DNA of 64,000 nt from positions 1 to 64,000 of the forward strand of contig NZ_LSYT01000008.1 of NCBI RefSeq assembly GCF_001602525.1, given 5' to 3'. Below are positions 1-7,622 of this stretch, piece after piece. Origin of the DNA: Flavobacterium chilense. GTDB lineage: Bacteria > Bacteroidota > Bacteroidia > Flavobacteriales > Flavobacteriaceae. Under the pieces are notes generated by a model that did not search any database, was not told where the DNA came from, and saw only the letters and a list, made by a program, of their open reading frames with translations. The number at the start of each line of letters is the position of its first letter. The stretch's first letter is position 1. The position numbers and the translations under genes were made by a program.

Positions 1-1854
1 TATCCAAACCAAACATCAGGTACAACTGTAACTACCGTTGGAAATGTAACCACAAACGATACGTTAAACGGACAAATCGTAACTTCAGCCAATACAAACG
101 TTACCCCAAAAACAACAGGACCTTTAAGTGTTGATGCAAATGGCGAATTAACTTTAGCAGCCAATACACCATCAGGAACTTACACCATTGATTATACAAT
201 TTGTGAAGAAGGAACTACATCAAACTATTCAACTGCGACAGCAACCGTTGTAGTTGGAAGTGGAGTATTGAATGCAATAACAATAACAACGCCCCCTATA
301 AACGGAAGTATTGGAGGTACTACAATATCATTAATTGATAATGCTACTTTGAATGGAAATCCTGTAATTGTAAAAAACAATCCGGGAGGAGTTATTTTAA
401 CAAACGTAAATGTTCCAAAAGGATTAGCCCTAAATCAGGATGGTTCAGTGACAGTTAGTCCGGGTACTCCAATAGGAATTTATGAAGTAGAATATAGACT
501 CTGTGAATATCTAAATCCATCAAACGGTATTACTGTAAAAAGTTATGTTCCGGTAACAGGAGCAATTCTGGAGGCGAACAATGATAATGCAGGAACTATA
601 AATAGTACAAAAGGAGAGCATTCAACAACAAATATATTTAATAATGATAAGCTAAACGGATCTGCACTGAATCCTGCAGATGTTATTTTAAGTACTGCAG
701 TTGCTAATCCTAATTTGATTTTAAAAGCAGATGGAACAATCGAAGTAAAATCGGGAACACCTTCTGGTAATTATCAACTGACTTACCAAATTTGTGAAGT
801 TTTAAATCCGGGGAATTGTAGCCAGGCAGTAGTAAAAATTGCAGTAGTAAATATTGAAGATCCTACGCCGCCGGTAACTCCAATGGCAAAAATTGTATTA
901 ACCAATGATCAGGGAGTAAGTGTTGATGGTATAAACGGTTCACTTGAATTTATAAATGTTTTAGATAATGATTTATTAAACGGATTACCAATTAATCCTG
1001 CGGATATTATAATTGCAAATACACCAAAAAGTCCTTATTTCGAATTTAATGCCGATGGAACTGTAAATGTAAAACCAAACACACCGGGAGGAAATTACGT
1101 TTTGACCTATCAGGTTTGTGAAAAAGCATATCCATCAAATTGTAATACTGCAACATTAACTGTTTTTGTTGAAGTTCCGTCTATTGCAATAATCAAAACA
1201 GCAGTTTCTAATGATGAAAATGGTAACGGATTTGCAAATGCAGGAGAAACAATTACCTATAAGTTTAAGGTAACCAATACAGGTAATGTTCCTTTAAAAG
1301 GAGTTATGGTTTCAGATCCTTTACCGGGAGTTGTAGTTTCAGGACAACCAATTGATTTGAATGTAAACGAATCTGACGAGCATAGTTTTATCGCCACTTA
1401 TAAAATTACACAAAATGATATTAATAAAGGAAGTGTAAGCAATCAGGCAAGTGTAAAAGGAACCAGCTTAAGAGGTGTTATGGTTGAAGATATGTCGGAT
1501 GATGAAAGTAATACCGAAGATAAGCCAACAGTTTTACCTTTAACTGGTTGTGTGATCAAAGTCTACAATGCATTCTCTCCAAACGGAGACAATAAAAACA
1601 GTAGATTTTATATTCAGGGCTTAGAATGTTATCCGGATAATACAGTAGAAATATACAACCGTTGGGGAGTTTTAGTCTACGATATTGACAAGTATAATAA
1701 CGAAGATCGCGCCTTTAAAGGATTCTCTGAAGGACGTACAACCATAAAACAATCTGATGGATTACCGGTAGGAACCTATTTCTACATTTTAAAATACAAA
1801 GACAGCGAGTCAAATCCGCATGAACTTTCAGGTTATTTATATATCAGTAAATAA
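1..1854 (+). CDS. Large repetitive cell-surface protein, type B T9SS substrate (C-terminal 617 residues; 5' end outside window)
   Basis: The reading frame is open from base 1, so the start lies upstream. The visible part has four modules of about 100 residues, each ending in a Y-x3-Y-x-[ILV]-C-E motif (visible residues about 61, 161, 258 and 366), so the repeats probably continue upstream. Residues about 396-490 form a DUF11-like domain (NAGETITYKFKVTNTGN). Residues 517-617 are a gliding-motility-associated C-terminal domain (FSPNGDNKNSRF, then EIYNRWG), the sorting signal of type B T9SS substrates. Substrates of this class are exported through SprA, usually with a neighbouring PorP/SprF protein, as here. 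A role as adhesin or surface filament is inferred from the architecture; the ligand is unknown. Confidence 0.88.
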   Translation, partial: YPNQTSGTTVTTVGNVTTNDTLNGQIVTSANTNVTPKTTGPLSVDANGELTLAANTPSGTYTIDYTICEEGTTSNYSTATATVVVGSGVLNAITITTPPINGSIGGTTISLIDNATLNGNPVIVKNNPGGVILTNVNVPKGLALNQDGSVTVSPGTPIGIYEVEYRLCEYLNPSNGITVKSYVPVTGAILEANNDNAGTINSTKGEHSTTNIFNNDKLNGSALNPADVILSTAVANPNLILKADGTIEVKSGTPSGNYQLTYQICEVLNPGNCSQAVVKIAVVNIEDPTPPVTPMAKIVLTNDQGVSVDGINGSLEFINVLDNDLLNGLPINPADIIIANTPKSPYFEFNADGTVNVKPNTPGGNYVLTYQVCEKAYPSNCNTATLTVFVEVPSIAIIKTAVSNDENGNGFANAGETITYKFKVTNTGNVPLKGVMVSDPLPGVVVSGQPIDLNVNESDEHSFIATYKITQNDINKGSVSNQASVKGTSLRGVMVEDMSDDESNTEDKPTVLPLTGCVIKVYNAFSPNGDNKNSRFYIQGLECYPDNTVEIYNRWGVLVYDIDKYNNEDRAFKGFSEGRTTIKQSDGLPVGTYFYILKYKDSESNPHELSGYLYISK

Positions 1855-1860
1855 AAAAAT

Positions 1861-1892
1861 TAGCGACCTGGCCTTAATATCAGGTCGCTTTC
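1861..1892 (+). terminator. Hairpin between the surface-protein gene and sprF homologue
   Basis: AGCGACCTG (1862-1870) pairs with CAGGTCGCT (1881-1889), a perfect 9-bp stem with a 10-nt loop, followed by only TTTCT. It could be a weak terminator or an attenuator that lowers expression of the downstream genes. Confidence 0.6.
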
Positions 1893-1905
1893 TAAAACTT
1901 TTTAA

Positions 1906-2817
1906 ATGAAAAAGATAATTTTAATATTTATGTTTTTTTCGGTGGTGTGTTCCGCTCAACAAGATTCTCAATTCACACAATACATGTACAATACCATTAC
2001 GATAAACCCTGCATATGCAGGTTCCCGAGGAGTATTAAGTGTATTTGGATTGTATCGTACACAATGGGTAGGACTTGATGGTGCACCTAAAACCAGTACC
2101 TTTTCTGTAAATACACCATTAAATAATAGTAATCTCGGCTTAGGAGTTTCTTTAGTAAATGATAAGATTGGTCCAACTAATGAAAACACTTTGTCTACAG
2201 ATTTATCTTATACTGTTCCAACTTCTGAAACATTTAAACTTTCGTTTGGAATAAAAGCCACAGCAAATCTTTTTAACCTTGATGTAAGTAAATTAAGTTT
2301 TGAAAATCAGGACGATCCACAGTTTCAAAATTTAAATAATAGGATTACACCAAACGTAGGAGCCGGTGTGTATTGGCATTCAGACAGAGCTTATTTAGGG
2401 TTATCGGTACCTAATTTTATAGAAACTAATCGCTATAATGATGACGATACTGCTATTTTCAAAGACAAAATAAACTATTATTTTATGGCAGGTTATGTAT
2501 TTAATCTGGATCATTTACAATATGTTAAATTCAAACCGGCAATCCTGACAAAAATGGTTCAGGGAGTACCTTTACAGGTTGATGTTTCGGGAAATTTTAT
2601 GTTTAATGATAAATTTGTATTAGGATTAGCCTACCGTTGGAGTGCATCTGTAAGTGCAATGGCTGGATTTCAGGTAACAGATGGTCTATATGTAGGATAT
2701 GGTTATGATCATGAAACCACCAATTTAAGAAGATACAATTCAGGATCTCACGAGATCTTCCTTCGTTTTGAATTTTTTAATAACTATAATAGAATTACAT
2801 CACCAAGATTTTTTTAA
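1906..2817 (+). CDS. PorP/SprF family T9SS outer-membrane protein
   Basis: 303 residues with a signal peptide (about 1-17, ending CSAQ). The N-terminus carries family hallmarks: QYMYN, NPAYAGSRG and TQWVGLDGAPKTS. The rest alternates polar and aromatic beta-strand segments and ends in LRFEFFNNYNR, as in outer-membrane barrels. In F. johnsoniae, SprF is needed to get the adhesin SprB to the cell surface, and paralogues sit beside other type B substrates. The gene follows the large surface-protein gene by 51 bp and precedes the OmpA gene by 9 bp, so it is probably the dedicated partner of that substrate. I give no symbol because it is one of a paralogous set. Confidence 0.9.
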   Translation: MKKIILIFMFFSVVCSAQQDSQFTQYMYNTITINPAYAGSRGVLSVFGLYRTQWVGLDGAPKTSTFSVNTPLNNSNLGLGVSLVNDKIGPTNENTLSTDLSYTVPTSETFKLSFGIKATANLFNLDVSKLSFENQDDPQFQNLNNRITPNVGAGVYWHSDRAYLGLSVPNFIETNRYNDDDTAIFKDKINYYFMAGYVFNLDHLQYVKFKPAILTKMVQGVPLQVDVSGNFMFNDKFVLGLAYRWSASVSAMAGFQVTDGLYVGYGYDHETTNLRRYNSGSHEIFLRFEFFNNYNRITSPRFF

Positions 2818-2826
2818 AACCGCCTC

Positions 2827-4827
2827 ATGAAAACCAAAAACCTACACTATTCCATTTTATTTTTATTATTTTTTTTAAATACAATTGCCCAGACTACAAC
2901 GATCAGTCATGCTAATGATCAGTACGAAAAATTCGCTTATGCAGATGCTATAAAACTCTACGAAACAGAAGCCAATAAAGGTTACAAAGACGAGAAAATG
3001 TTTCAGCGTTTAGGTAACTCCTATTATTTTAACGGAGAATTAGTTAAAGCCCTAAAATGGTATGATGAACTGTTTGCAATGAATGATCAGCAGGAACCTG
3101 AATATCTATACAGATATGCACAATGCCTTAAATCCGGAGGAAATTATACTAAAGCAGATGCAATTCTGGAAAAATTCAATCAAAAAGTTGCGACAGACAA
3201 AAGAGGTATTTTGTTTGAAAACAACAGAAATTACTTAGAAGAAATAAAATTTAATTCTGGCCGGTTCGAAATTGCTGATGCTGGAATCAATTCTAATTAT
3301 TCAGATTACGGAAGTACTATTTTCGAAAACAAATTAGTTTTTACCTCTGCAAGAGATACGGGAAGAATTATGAGGAAAAATTTTAAATGGACCAATAAAT
3401 CTTTTACCAATCTGTACACTGCAGAATTAATGTCTGATGGAAGCGTTGGAAATCCGAAACGTTTTCAGAAAAAAGTAAACACAAAATTCAATGAGTCAAC
3501 TCCCGTTTTTACAAAAGACGGAAGAACCATGTATTTTACCCGAAACAATTTTCTAGACGGGAAAAGGGGAAGAGATCAACACAAAACCACTTTATTAAAA
3601 TTATACAAAGCCAGTTTTATTGATGGCGAATGGAAAAATATCGAAGAACTTCCGTTCAATAGCGATCAGTATAGTGTTGCGCATCCTGCATTAAGTACAG
3701 ACGAAAAAACATTGTACTTTGCATCAGATATGCCAGGGACTCTTGGGCAATCAGACTTGTTTAAGGTTGCTATAAATAATGACGGAACTTTTGGAAAACC
3801 TGAAAATTTAGGAACTTCGGTTAATACCGAAGGAAGAGAAACTTTTCCATTTATCTCCGGAGACAATGAACTTTATTTCGCAACAGATGGAAGACCCGGA
3901 TTAGGCGGACTGGATGTTTTTGTGACCAAAATAAATAATGATGGTACTTTTGATGAAGTACAGAATATTGGAGAGCCAATAAACAGTAAAAAAGATGATT
4001 TTGCGTTTATCATAAACAGCAAAAACAGAAATGGATTTTTCTCTTCAAATAGAGATAATGGTCAGGGATTAGACGATGTTTATCGATTTACAGAAACCCG
4101 AAGATTAATCTGCGAACAGGAACTAACAGGCACAGTTACAGATTCAGAAACAAGCGAAGTTCTCTCAAATGTAACTTTAATTTTGTTTGATGAAAACAGA
4201 CAAAATGCACAGCAGGTTGTTACGGATCAAAATGGAAATTATGTTTTCTCAAAAGTAAAATGTGGTAAAAAATACTTTATAAAAACCTCAAAAAGCGGTT
4301 ATGAGATAAAGGAAATTCCGCTTGCAATCAAAAAGGAAAACGGAAGAACAACCCTGCCGGTTTCATTAGAAAAAATACCTTTACCATTAGTTGCTAAAAC
4401 AGTAATGATTAAAACAGTATCGGTAAAATCTGTAACAATGAAACCTATTGCTGTTGGAACAGATTTAGCAAAAGTATTGCATATTCCGATGAACTTTTTT
4501 GATTTAGGAAAAGCAACCATCAGAAAATCATCAGAACCGCAATTGAATAAAATTGTAGAGGTATTGAAACAATATCCAACCTTAACATTAGACATTCGTT
4601 CACATACAGACAGCCGACAATCAGCTTCAAATAATATGATTTTGTCAGAGAAACGAGCGCAATCAACCAAAAACTGGTTAGTAAGCAAAGGAGTCGATAG
4701 CAATCGATTAACAGCAAAAGGATACGGAGAAACAGAATTGGTAAATAAATGTGCCGATGGTGTTAAGTGTACAGAACAACAACACCAACAAAACAGACGA
4801 AGCGAGTTTATAATTGTAAGTCTGTAA
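2827..4827 (+). CDS. OmpA family protein with PD40 propeller and carboxypeptidase-regulatory domain
   Basis: 666 residues with a signal peptide (about 1-21, FLNTIAQ). Residues about 30-135 look like TPR-type helices (YADAIKLYETEANKGYKDE). Residues about 150-420 hold PD40/WD40-like strands, with repeats such as TLYFASD and ELYFATDGRPGLGGLDVF. A carboxypeptidase-regulatory Ig-like domain follows (GTVTDSETSEVLSNVTL, about 435-510). The C-terminus (about 550-666) is an OmpA peptidoglycan-binding domain (DIRSHTDSR, SEKRAQSTKNWL). This architecture commonly follows porP/sprF genes in Bacteroidota. It probably anchors the surface-protein/SprF assembly to peptidoglycan; that role is inferred from context. 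A strong terminator follows. Confidence 0.9.
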   Translation: MKTKNLHYSILFLLFFLNTIAQTTTISHANDQYEKFAYADAIKLYETEANKGYKDEKMFQRLGNSYYFNGELVKALKWYDELFAMNDQQEPEYLYRYAQCLKSGGNYTKADAILEKFNQKVATDKRGILFENNRNYLEEIKFNSGRFEIADAGINSNYSDYGSTIFENKLVFTSARDTGRIMRKNFKWTNKSFTNLYTAELMSDGSVGNPKRFQKKVNTKFNESTPVFTKDGRTMYFTRNNFLDGKRGRDQHKTTLLKLYKASFIDGEWKNIEELPFNSDQYSVAHPALSTDEKTLYFASDMPGTLGQSDLFKVAINNDGTFGKPENLGTSVNTEGRETFPFISGDNELYFATDGRPGLGGLDVFVTKINNDGTFDEVQNIGEPINSKKDDFAFIINSKNRNGFFSSNRDNGQGLDDVYRFTETRRLICEQELTGTVTDSETSEVLSNVTLILFDENRQNAQQVVTDQNGNYVFSKVKCGKKYFIKTSKSGYEIKEIPLAIKKENGRTTLPVSLEKIPLPLVAKTVMIKTVSVKSVTMKPIAVGTDLAKVLHIPMNFFDLGKATIRKSSEPQLNKIVEVLKQYPTLTLDIRSHTDSRQSASNNMILSEKRAQSTKNWLVSKGVDSNRLTAKGYGETELVNKCADGVKCTEQQHQQNRRSEFIIVSL

Positions 4828-4839
4828 TTTAATTAAGTA

Positions 4840-4877
4840 AAAAGGCTTTCTGGAAATATATTTCAGAAAGCCTTTTT
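4840..4877 (+). terminator. Rho-independent terminator after the OmpA gene
   Basis: AAAAGGCTTTCTG pairs with CAGAAAGCCTTTT around an AT-rich loop of about 11 nt, and a T-run ends the stem. It closes the three-gene group that starts before base 1. Confidence 0.9.
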
Positions 4878-4894
4878 TAATATTTTAAAGCGGA

Positions 4895-5040
4895 AATATG
4901 TCGCTCCTATGGAGCTTTGAAAATTGGGATTCATGTCTGGTTATAAATATTTTGCTCCGCTGGAGCGAGTCCAAAGTCCCATAGGGACGTAATATAGAAA
5001 CAAATTGAAATAAGAAGAAAAGCCCAGCGAGGTGAAATAT
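4895..5040. repeat. Cluster of short REP-like hairpins
   Basis: Three 5-bp-stem mini-hairpins lie close together: GCTCC-TAT-GGAGC (4903-4915), GCTCC-GCT-GGAGC (4954-4966) and GTCCC-ATA-GGGAC (4976-4988). A degenerate AGCCCAGCGAGGTGAAAT stretch follows at about 5020-5037. Such short palindromes around AT-rich spacers resemble the intergenic repeats often seen in flavobacterial genomes. They are similar in kind, though not in sequence, to the hairpins around the transposase at 6078. Confidence 0.7.
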
Positions 5041-5043
5041 TTA

Positions 5044-5385
5044 TTATTTAGCAATAAAATTAGAATCTGTAATAAGCATATTGCTGATTTCACTTAAAAA
5101 TTCAAATTCATCAGTAGGAAACATTTCTAATACCATTTCTAAAACAAGTGCCACATTAATAGGTGAAGTTTTGTTTGTAGTAGAAATTTTATGAGCTTCC
5201 TGATCGAGTGCTACAATACATAGTTTTATGGTTTCGGTAATAAAACAACCAAGTTCGCAATAATTTGCCACTTTAATTTGAACCGTGTGATTTCCTTTTT
5301 TGCCAGTAGACGGATTTAAAGTGTTTAAATAGCGACCAGCTAATTTTGTTAGATATTCTAAATTTTTAATTTCACTTGTTTCCAT
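5044..5385 (-). CDS. Conserved-looking hypothetical protein, divergent from XRE regulator
   Basis: I do not recognise this 113-residue protein. It starts METSEIKNLEYLTKLAGRY, has no signal peptide or membrane segment, and is mostly helical with one strand-rich stretch (HTVQIKVANYCELGCF) and two cysteines close together. It is probably cytoplasmic. A TACATTTG box sits at 5416-5409 on the minus strand. Immediately upstream is a perfect 20-bp palindrome (5431-5450) that would overlap its -33 region. It is divergent from a small XRE regulator, a layout typical of a regulator and its target. An antitoxin/toxin or immunity-like pair is possible, but no motif supports it. Confidence 0.7.
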   Translation of the reverse strand: METSEIKNLEYLTKLAGRYLNTLNPSTGKKGNHTVQIKVANYCELGCFITETIKLCIVALDQEAHKISTTNKTSPINVALVLEMVLEMFPTDEFEFLSEISNMLITDSNFIAK

Positions 5386-5408
5386 AAATGATTTTTTTAG
5401 TCAAAAAT

Positions 5409-5416
5409 CAAATGTA
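5409..5416 (-). promoter_or_regulatory. -7 box for the 5044-5385 gene
   Basis: TACATTTG on the minus strand matches Bacteroidota TAnnTTTG and lies 24 bp before the start codon. Confidence 0.55.
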
Positions 5417-5430
5417 CGAAAAACTTTAAA

Positions 5431-5450
5431 TAACATACTATAGTATGTTA
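5431..5450. promoter_or_regulatory. Perfect 20-bp palindrome, candidate XRE operator
   Basis: TAACATACTATAGTATGTTA equals its own reverse complement. It lies in the divergent intergenic region, 45 bp upstream of the XRE gene and 14 bp upstream of the opposing gene's -7 box. The size, symmetry and position fit an operator bound by the dimeric XRE protein encoded next to it. Confidence 0.6.
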
Positions 5451-5455
5451 AAAAG

Positions 5456-5507
5456 AATAAATAGAAAACGCAAATTGTCTGAAATTAAAAAAAGGTGGAT
5501 AAGTCAG
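5456..5507 (+). repeat. Left arm of ~52-bp inverted repeat flanking the XRE gene
   Basis: This arm runs from AATAAATAGAAAACG through the GTG start and first codons of the XRE gene to GATAAGTCAG. Its reverse complement recurs at 5820-5872 with one substitution and one extra base. The repeat therefore covers the leader and translation start. Confidence 0.85.
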
Positions 5508-5713
5508 AAGAATTAAAGCGTCTAGGTACTCGAATTAAAGAGCTTAGAAGTACCAAAGGATTATCACAAGCTAAATTAGGATTATTGATACTTAAAGATC
5601 AGCAATCTATTCATAAAGTTGAAGCTGGTGAATTTAATCCTACATATCTTTATCTACTTGAATTAGCTAAAGGTTTGGAAATTTCAGTAAAAGAACTACT
5701 TGATTTTGAATAA
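5495..5713 (+). CDS. Small XRE-family helix-turn-helix regulator
   Basis: 72 residues, essentially one HTH_3 domain (residues about 9-67). It has the helix pattern IKELRSTKGLSQAKLG, then QQSIHKVEAGEFNP and LLELAKGLEISVKELL. The start is GTG, and no upstream ATG fits. Single-domain XRE proteins usually act as dimeric DNA-binding repressors in the cytoplasm; the perfect palindrome 45 bp upstream is the likely operator, implying autoregulation and control of the divergent gene. The first codons lie inside a ~52-bp inverted repeat whose other arm is about 110 bp past the stop. A terminator follows. Confidence 0.9.
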   Translation: MDKSEELKRLGTRIKELRSTKGLSQAKLGLLILKDQQSIHKVEAGEFNPTYLYLLELAKGLEISVKELLDFE

Positions 5714-5747
5714 TTCAACGAGATTCAGAAATATAAGAAACACTATG

Positions 5748-5778
5748 AAAGCCCTTTTCTAATTTGAAAAGGGTTTTT
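5748..5778 (+). terminator. Terminator after the XRE gene
   Basis: CCCTTTTC (5752-5759) pairs with GAAAAGGG around a 6-nt loop and is followed by TTTTTT. Confidence 0.85.
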
Positions 5779-5819
5779 TATTTAAGCTATGTCAATAAAC
5801 ATTAATGGTTTTAATTTTA

Positions 5820-5872
5820 CTGACTTATCCACCTTTTTTTAATTTCAGACAATTTTACGTTTTCTATTTATT
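5820..5872 (-). repeat. Right arm of ~52-bp inverted repeat; decayed second start of the XRE gene
   Basis: Read on the minus strand, this repeats the leader, GTG start and first four codons of the XRE gene (52 of 53 positions plus one substitution). Weaker similarity continues for about ten more bases, then the frame stops within 17 codons. It is either a relic of a second, inverted copy or an arm of an invertible segment. The rest of the 363-bp gap 5714-6077 holds the terminator and the left flank repeat at 5941. Confidence 0.8.
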
Positions 5873-5940
5873 ATTTACAATATACCACAATATTTAATTT
5901 AGGTTTTTTCTTACTTAAAAATAACATAGATTTGCAATCA

Positions 5941-6056
5941 TATTTTTTCGAAATCTTAAAAATGTGCTGAAGGCACAATAGAACCAGCGTAGTGCATCGC
6001 ACTACGAATTAGATTAAGAAGGAACATTGCCCTGAAAGGGCAAAAGCAAATAAGCT
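5941..6056 (+). repeat. Left flank repeat of the RAYT element with three hairpins
   Basis: It contains TGTGC-TGAAG-GCACA (5963-5977), CGTAGTGC-ATC-GCACTACG (5988-6006, 8-bp stem) and TTGCCCT-GAA-AGGGCAA (6027-6043, 7-bp stem). A directly repeated, diverged copy lies at 7264-7376 beyond the transposase and tandem array. These are probably the REP-type substrates of the transposase. Confidence 0.8.
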
Positions 6057-6077
6057 CAGTAATTAAAAAAGAATAAT

Positions 6078-6530
6078 ATGTCGCAGTCACTATCTAAAGT
6101 ATATGTTCATTTGACCTTTAGTACAAAAGGGCGTTATCCATTTATTGATCAGAATATACAAGAGCGACTATGGCAATATCTTGGTGGAATTTGTAAAGGA
6201 TTAGAATGTAATCCAATTCAAATAGGAGGATATAAAGATCATGTTCATATACTATGTTTATTATCTAAAAAGATTACCCAAATGAAATTGGTAGAAGAGG
6301 TAAAAAAGCAATCTTCAAAATGGATAAAAACCATAGATGACAATTACGCAAAATTTTATTGGCAAGATGGTTACGGAATATTTTCTGTTAATCCCTCAGA
6401 AATAGAAATAGTAGTGCAATACATAAAAAATCAGGAAGAGCATCATAAAAAACGAACATTCAAAGAAGAGTTAGTGGCATTCTTAAACAAATACAATGTA
6501 ACCTATGATGAGCGGTTTCTTTGGGATTAG
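6078..6530 (+). CDS. REP-associated tyrosine transposase (RAYT), IS200-like Y1 family
   Basis: 150 residues, full length for the Y1_Tnp (IS200-like) family. The HUH metal-binding motif is H55-V-H57 in GYKDHVHILC. The nucleophile is Tyr115 in VVQYIKNQEEHHKKRTF, followed by the family C-terminus (TYDERFLWD). Enzymes of this class cut and rejoin single-stranded DNA at hairpin sequences. Domesticated members act on REP repeats and lack insertion-sequence ends. Here the gene is intact and surrounded by short hairpins of three types, direct flank repeats and a tandem array, so the RAYT interpretation is stronger than an ordinary IS200. No second orf (TnpB) is present. Confidence 0.93.
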   Translation: MSQSLSKVYVHLTFSTKGRYPFIDQNIQERLWQYLGGICKGLECNPIQIGGYKDHVHILCLLSKKITQMKLVEEVKKQSSKWIKTIDDNYAKFYWQDGYGIFSVNPSEIEIVVQYIKNQEEHHKKRTFKEELVAFLNKYNVTYDERFLWD

Positions 6531-6599
6531 GCTTTCGCCCTTTCAGGGCTGAAAAACGATTATCTCTTATTCATTCATAGTGCTTCGCACCATGCTATT
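6531..6599. repeat. Hairpin repeats just after the transposase
   Basis: GCCCT-TTC-AGGGC (6537-6549) and GTGC-TTC-GCAC (6580-6590, with flanking CAT/ATG) are variants of the hairpins on the left flank, here in complementary loop orientation (TTC rather than GAA). Confidence 0.7.
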
Positions 6600-7260
6600 G
6601 CTAAAGCTCTTTCAGAGCAAATCTTGAACACGGGTAGTATGGATTTTTAATAACATTTTGATGTTCAAAAATGGACTCAAAACCCAAAAGTATTAGCAAA
6701 ATGTATAGTGCTATTCTGTTACTAAGTCTCTTCCAGAGCAAATCAGGAATACGGATAGTACAGATTTTTAATAGCACTTTTTTTATGTTTAAAAATAGAC
6801 TCAACCCCCAAAAGTATTAACAGACTGTTTTGCACTAAGCTATTGCTAAGGCTCTTTCAGAGCAAATCTTGAACACGGGTAGTATGGATTTTTAATAACA
6901 TTTTAATGTTCAAAAATGGACTCAAAACCCAAAAGTATTAGCAAAATGTATAGTGCTATTCTGTTACTAAGTCTATTTCAGAGCAAATCAGGAATACGGA
7001 TAGTACGGATTTTTAATAGCACTTTTTTTATGTTTAAAAATAGACTCAAAACCCAAAAGTATTAGCAAAATGTATGGTACTATTCTGTTACTAAGTCTCT
7101 TCCAGAGCAAATCTTGAATACGGATAGTACGGATTTATTAGCATTTTTAATCTTTAAAATGGACTCAACCCCAAAAGTATTAACAGACTGTTTTGCACTA
7201 AGCTATTGCTAAGTCTATTTCAGAGCAAATCTTGAATATCGATAGTGTGGATTTCAAATC
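6600..7260. repeat. Tandem array of six ~120-bp units
   Basis: Six copies of a unit cored on GCTCTTTCAGAGC-like sequence (a 5-bp-stem hairpin) begin at about 6607, 6728, 6852, 6973, 7097 and 7215. Spacings alternate 121, 124, 121, 124, 118. Alternate units are most alike: one type has an ATCTTGAACACGGG-like arm, the other ATCAGGAATACGG. The array therefore has a two-unit (about 245-bp) higher-order repeat. All units share AAAAGTATTA and GATTTTTAATA stretches. No coding gene is credible in this stretch. Confidence 0.85.
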
Positions 7261-7263
7261 ATA

Positions 7264-7376
7264 ATTTTTCTAGATCTTTAAAATGGGCTGAAAGCCTAAA
7301 AGCAATAGCATAGTGCATCGCACTATGAAATAAATTAAGATCAAATATCGCCCTGAAAGGGCAAAAGCAAATAAGA
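7264..7376 (+). repeat. Right flank repeat of the RAYT element
   Basis: Direct, diverged copy of 5941-6056. It shares TAGTGCATCGCACTA and CGCCCTGAAAGGGC hairpins and ends with the same AAAGCAAATAAG. The remaining 7377-7622 is AT-rich leader for the next gene; I see no other element in it. Confidence 0.8.
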
Positions 7377-7622
7377 AACAATATGAAAAAAATCCCTCCT
7401 GATATAATGACGATTTATTTTTGAATAATCAGTAAATGATAAAAACACTATATTTTTCGTAAAAAAGTCTTAAAATTCATTCATTTTTTTGAACTAATAT
7501 TTTAAAAATATAAAGTATTAGTTATTATCTTTAAAATGAATGTGTTAAGTTTTAAAAAATCGATTTCGTTGTTGTGTGTGTGCAATGTTTTTTTAACTTT
7601 ATAGATCTAAAATTTTTCAGAT

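Noticed and set aside
6601..6804. A 67-codon minus-strand frame inside the tandem array
   Set aside because: It lies wholly within repeat units; the same sequence in neighbouring units lacks the frame, and no homology-like pattern is visible.
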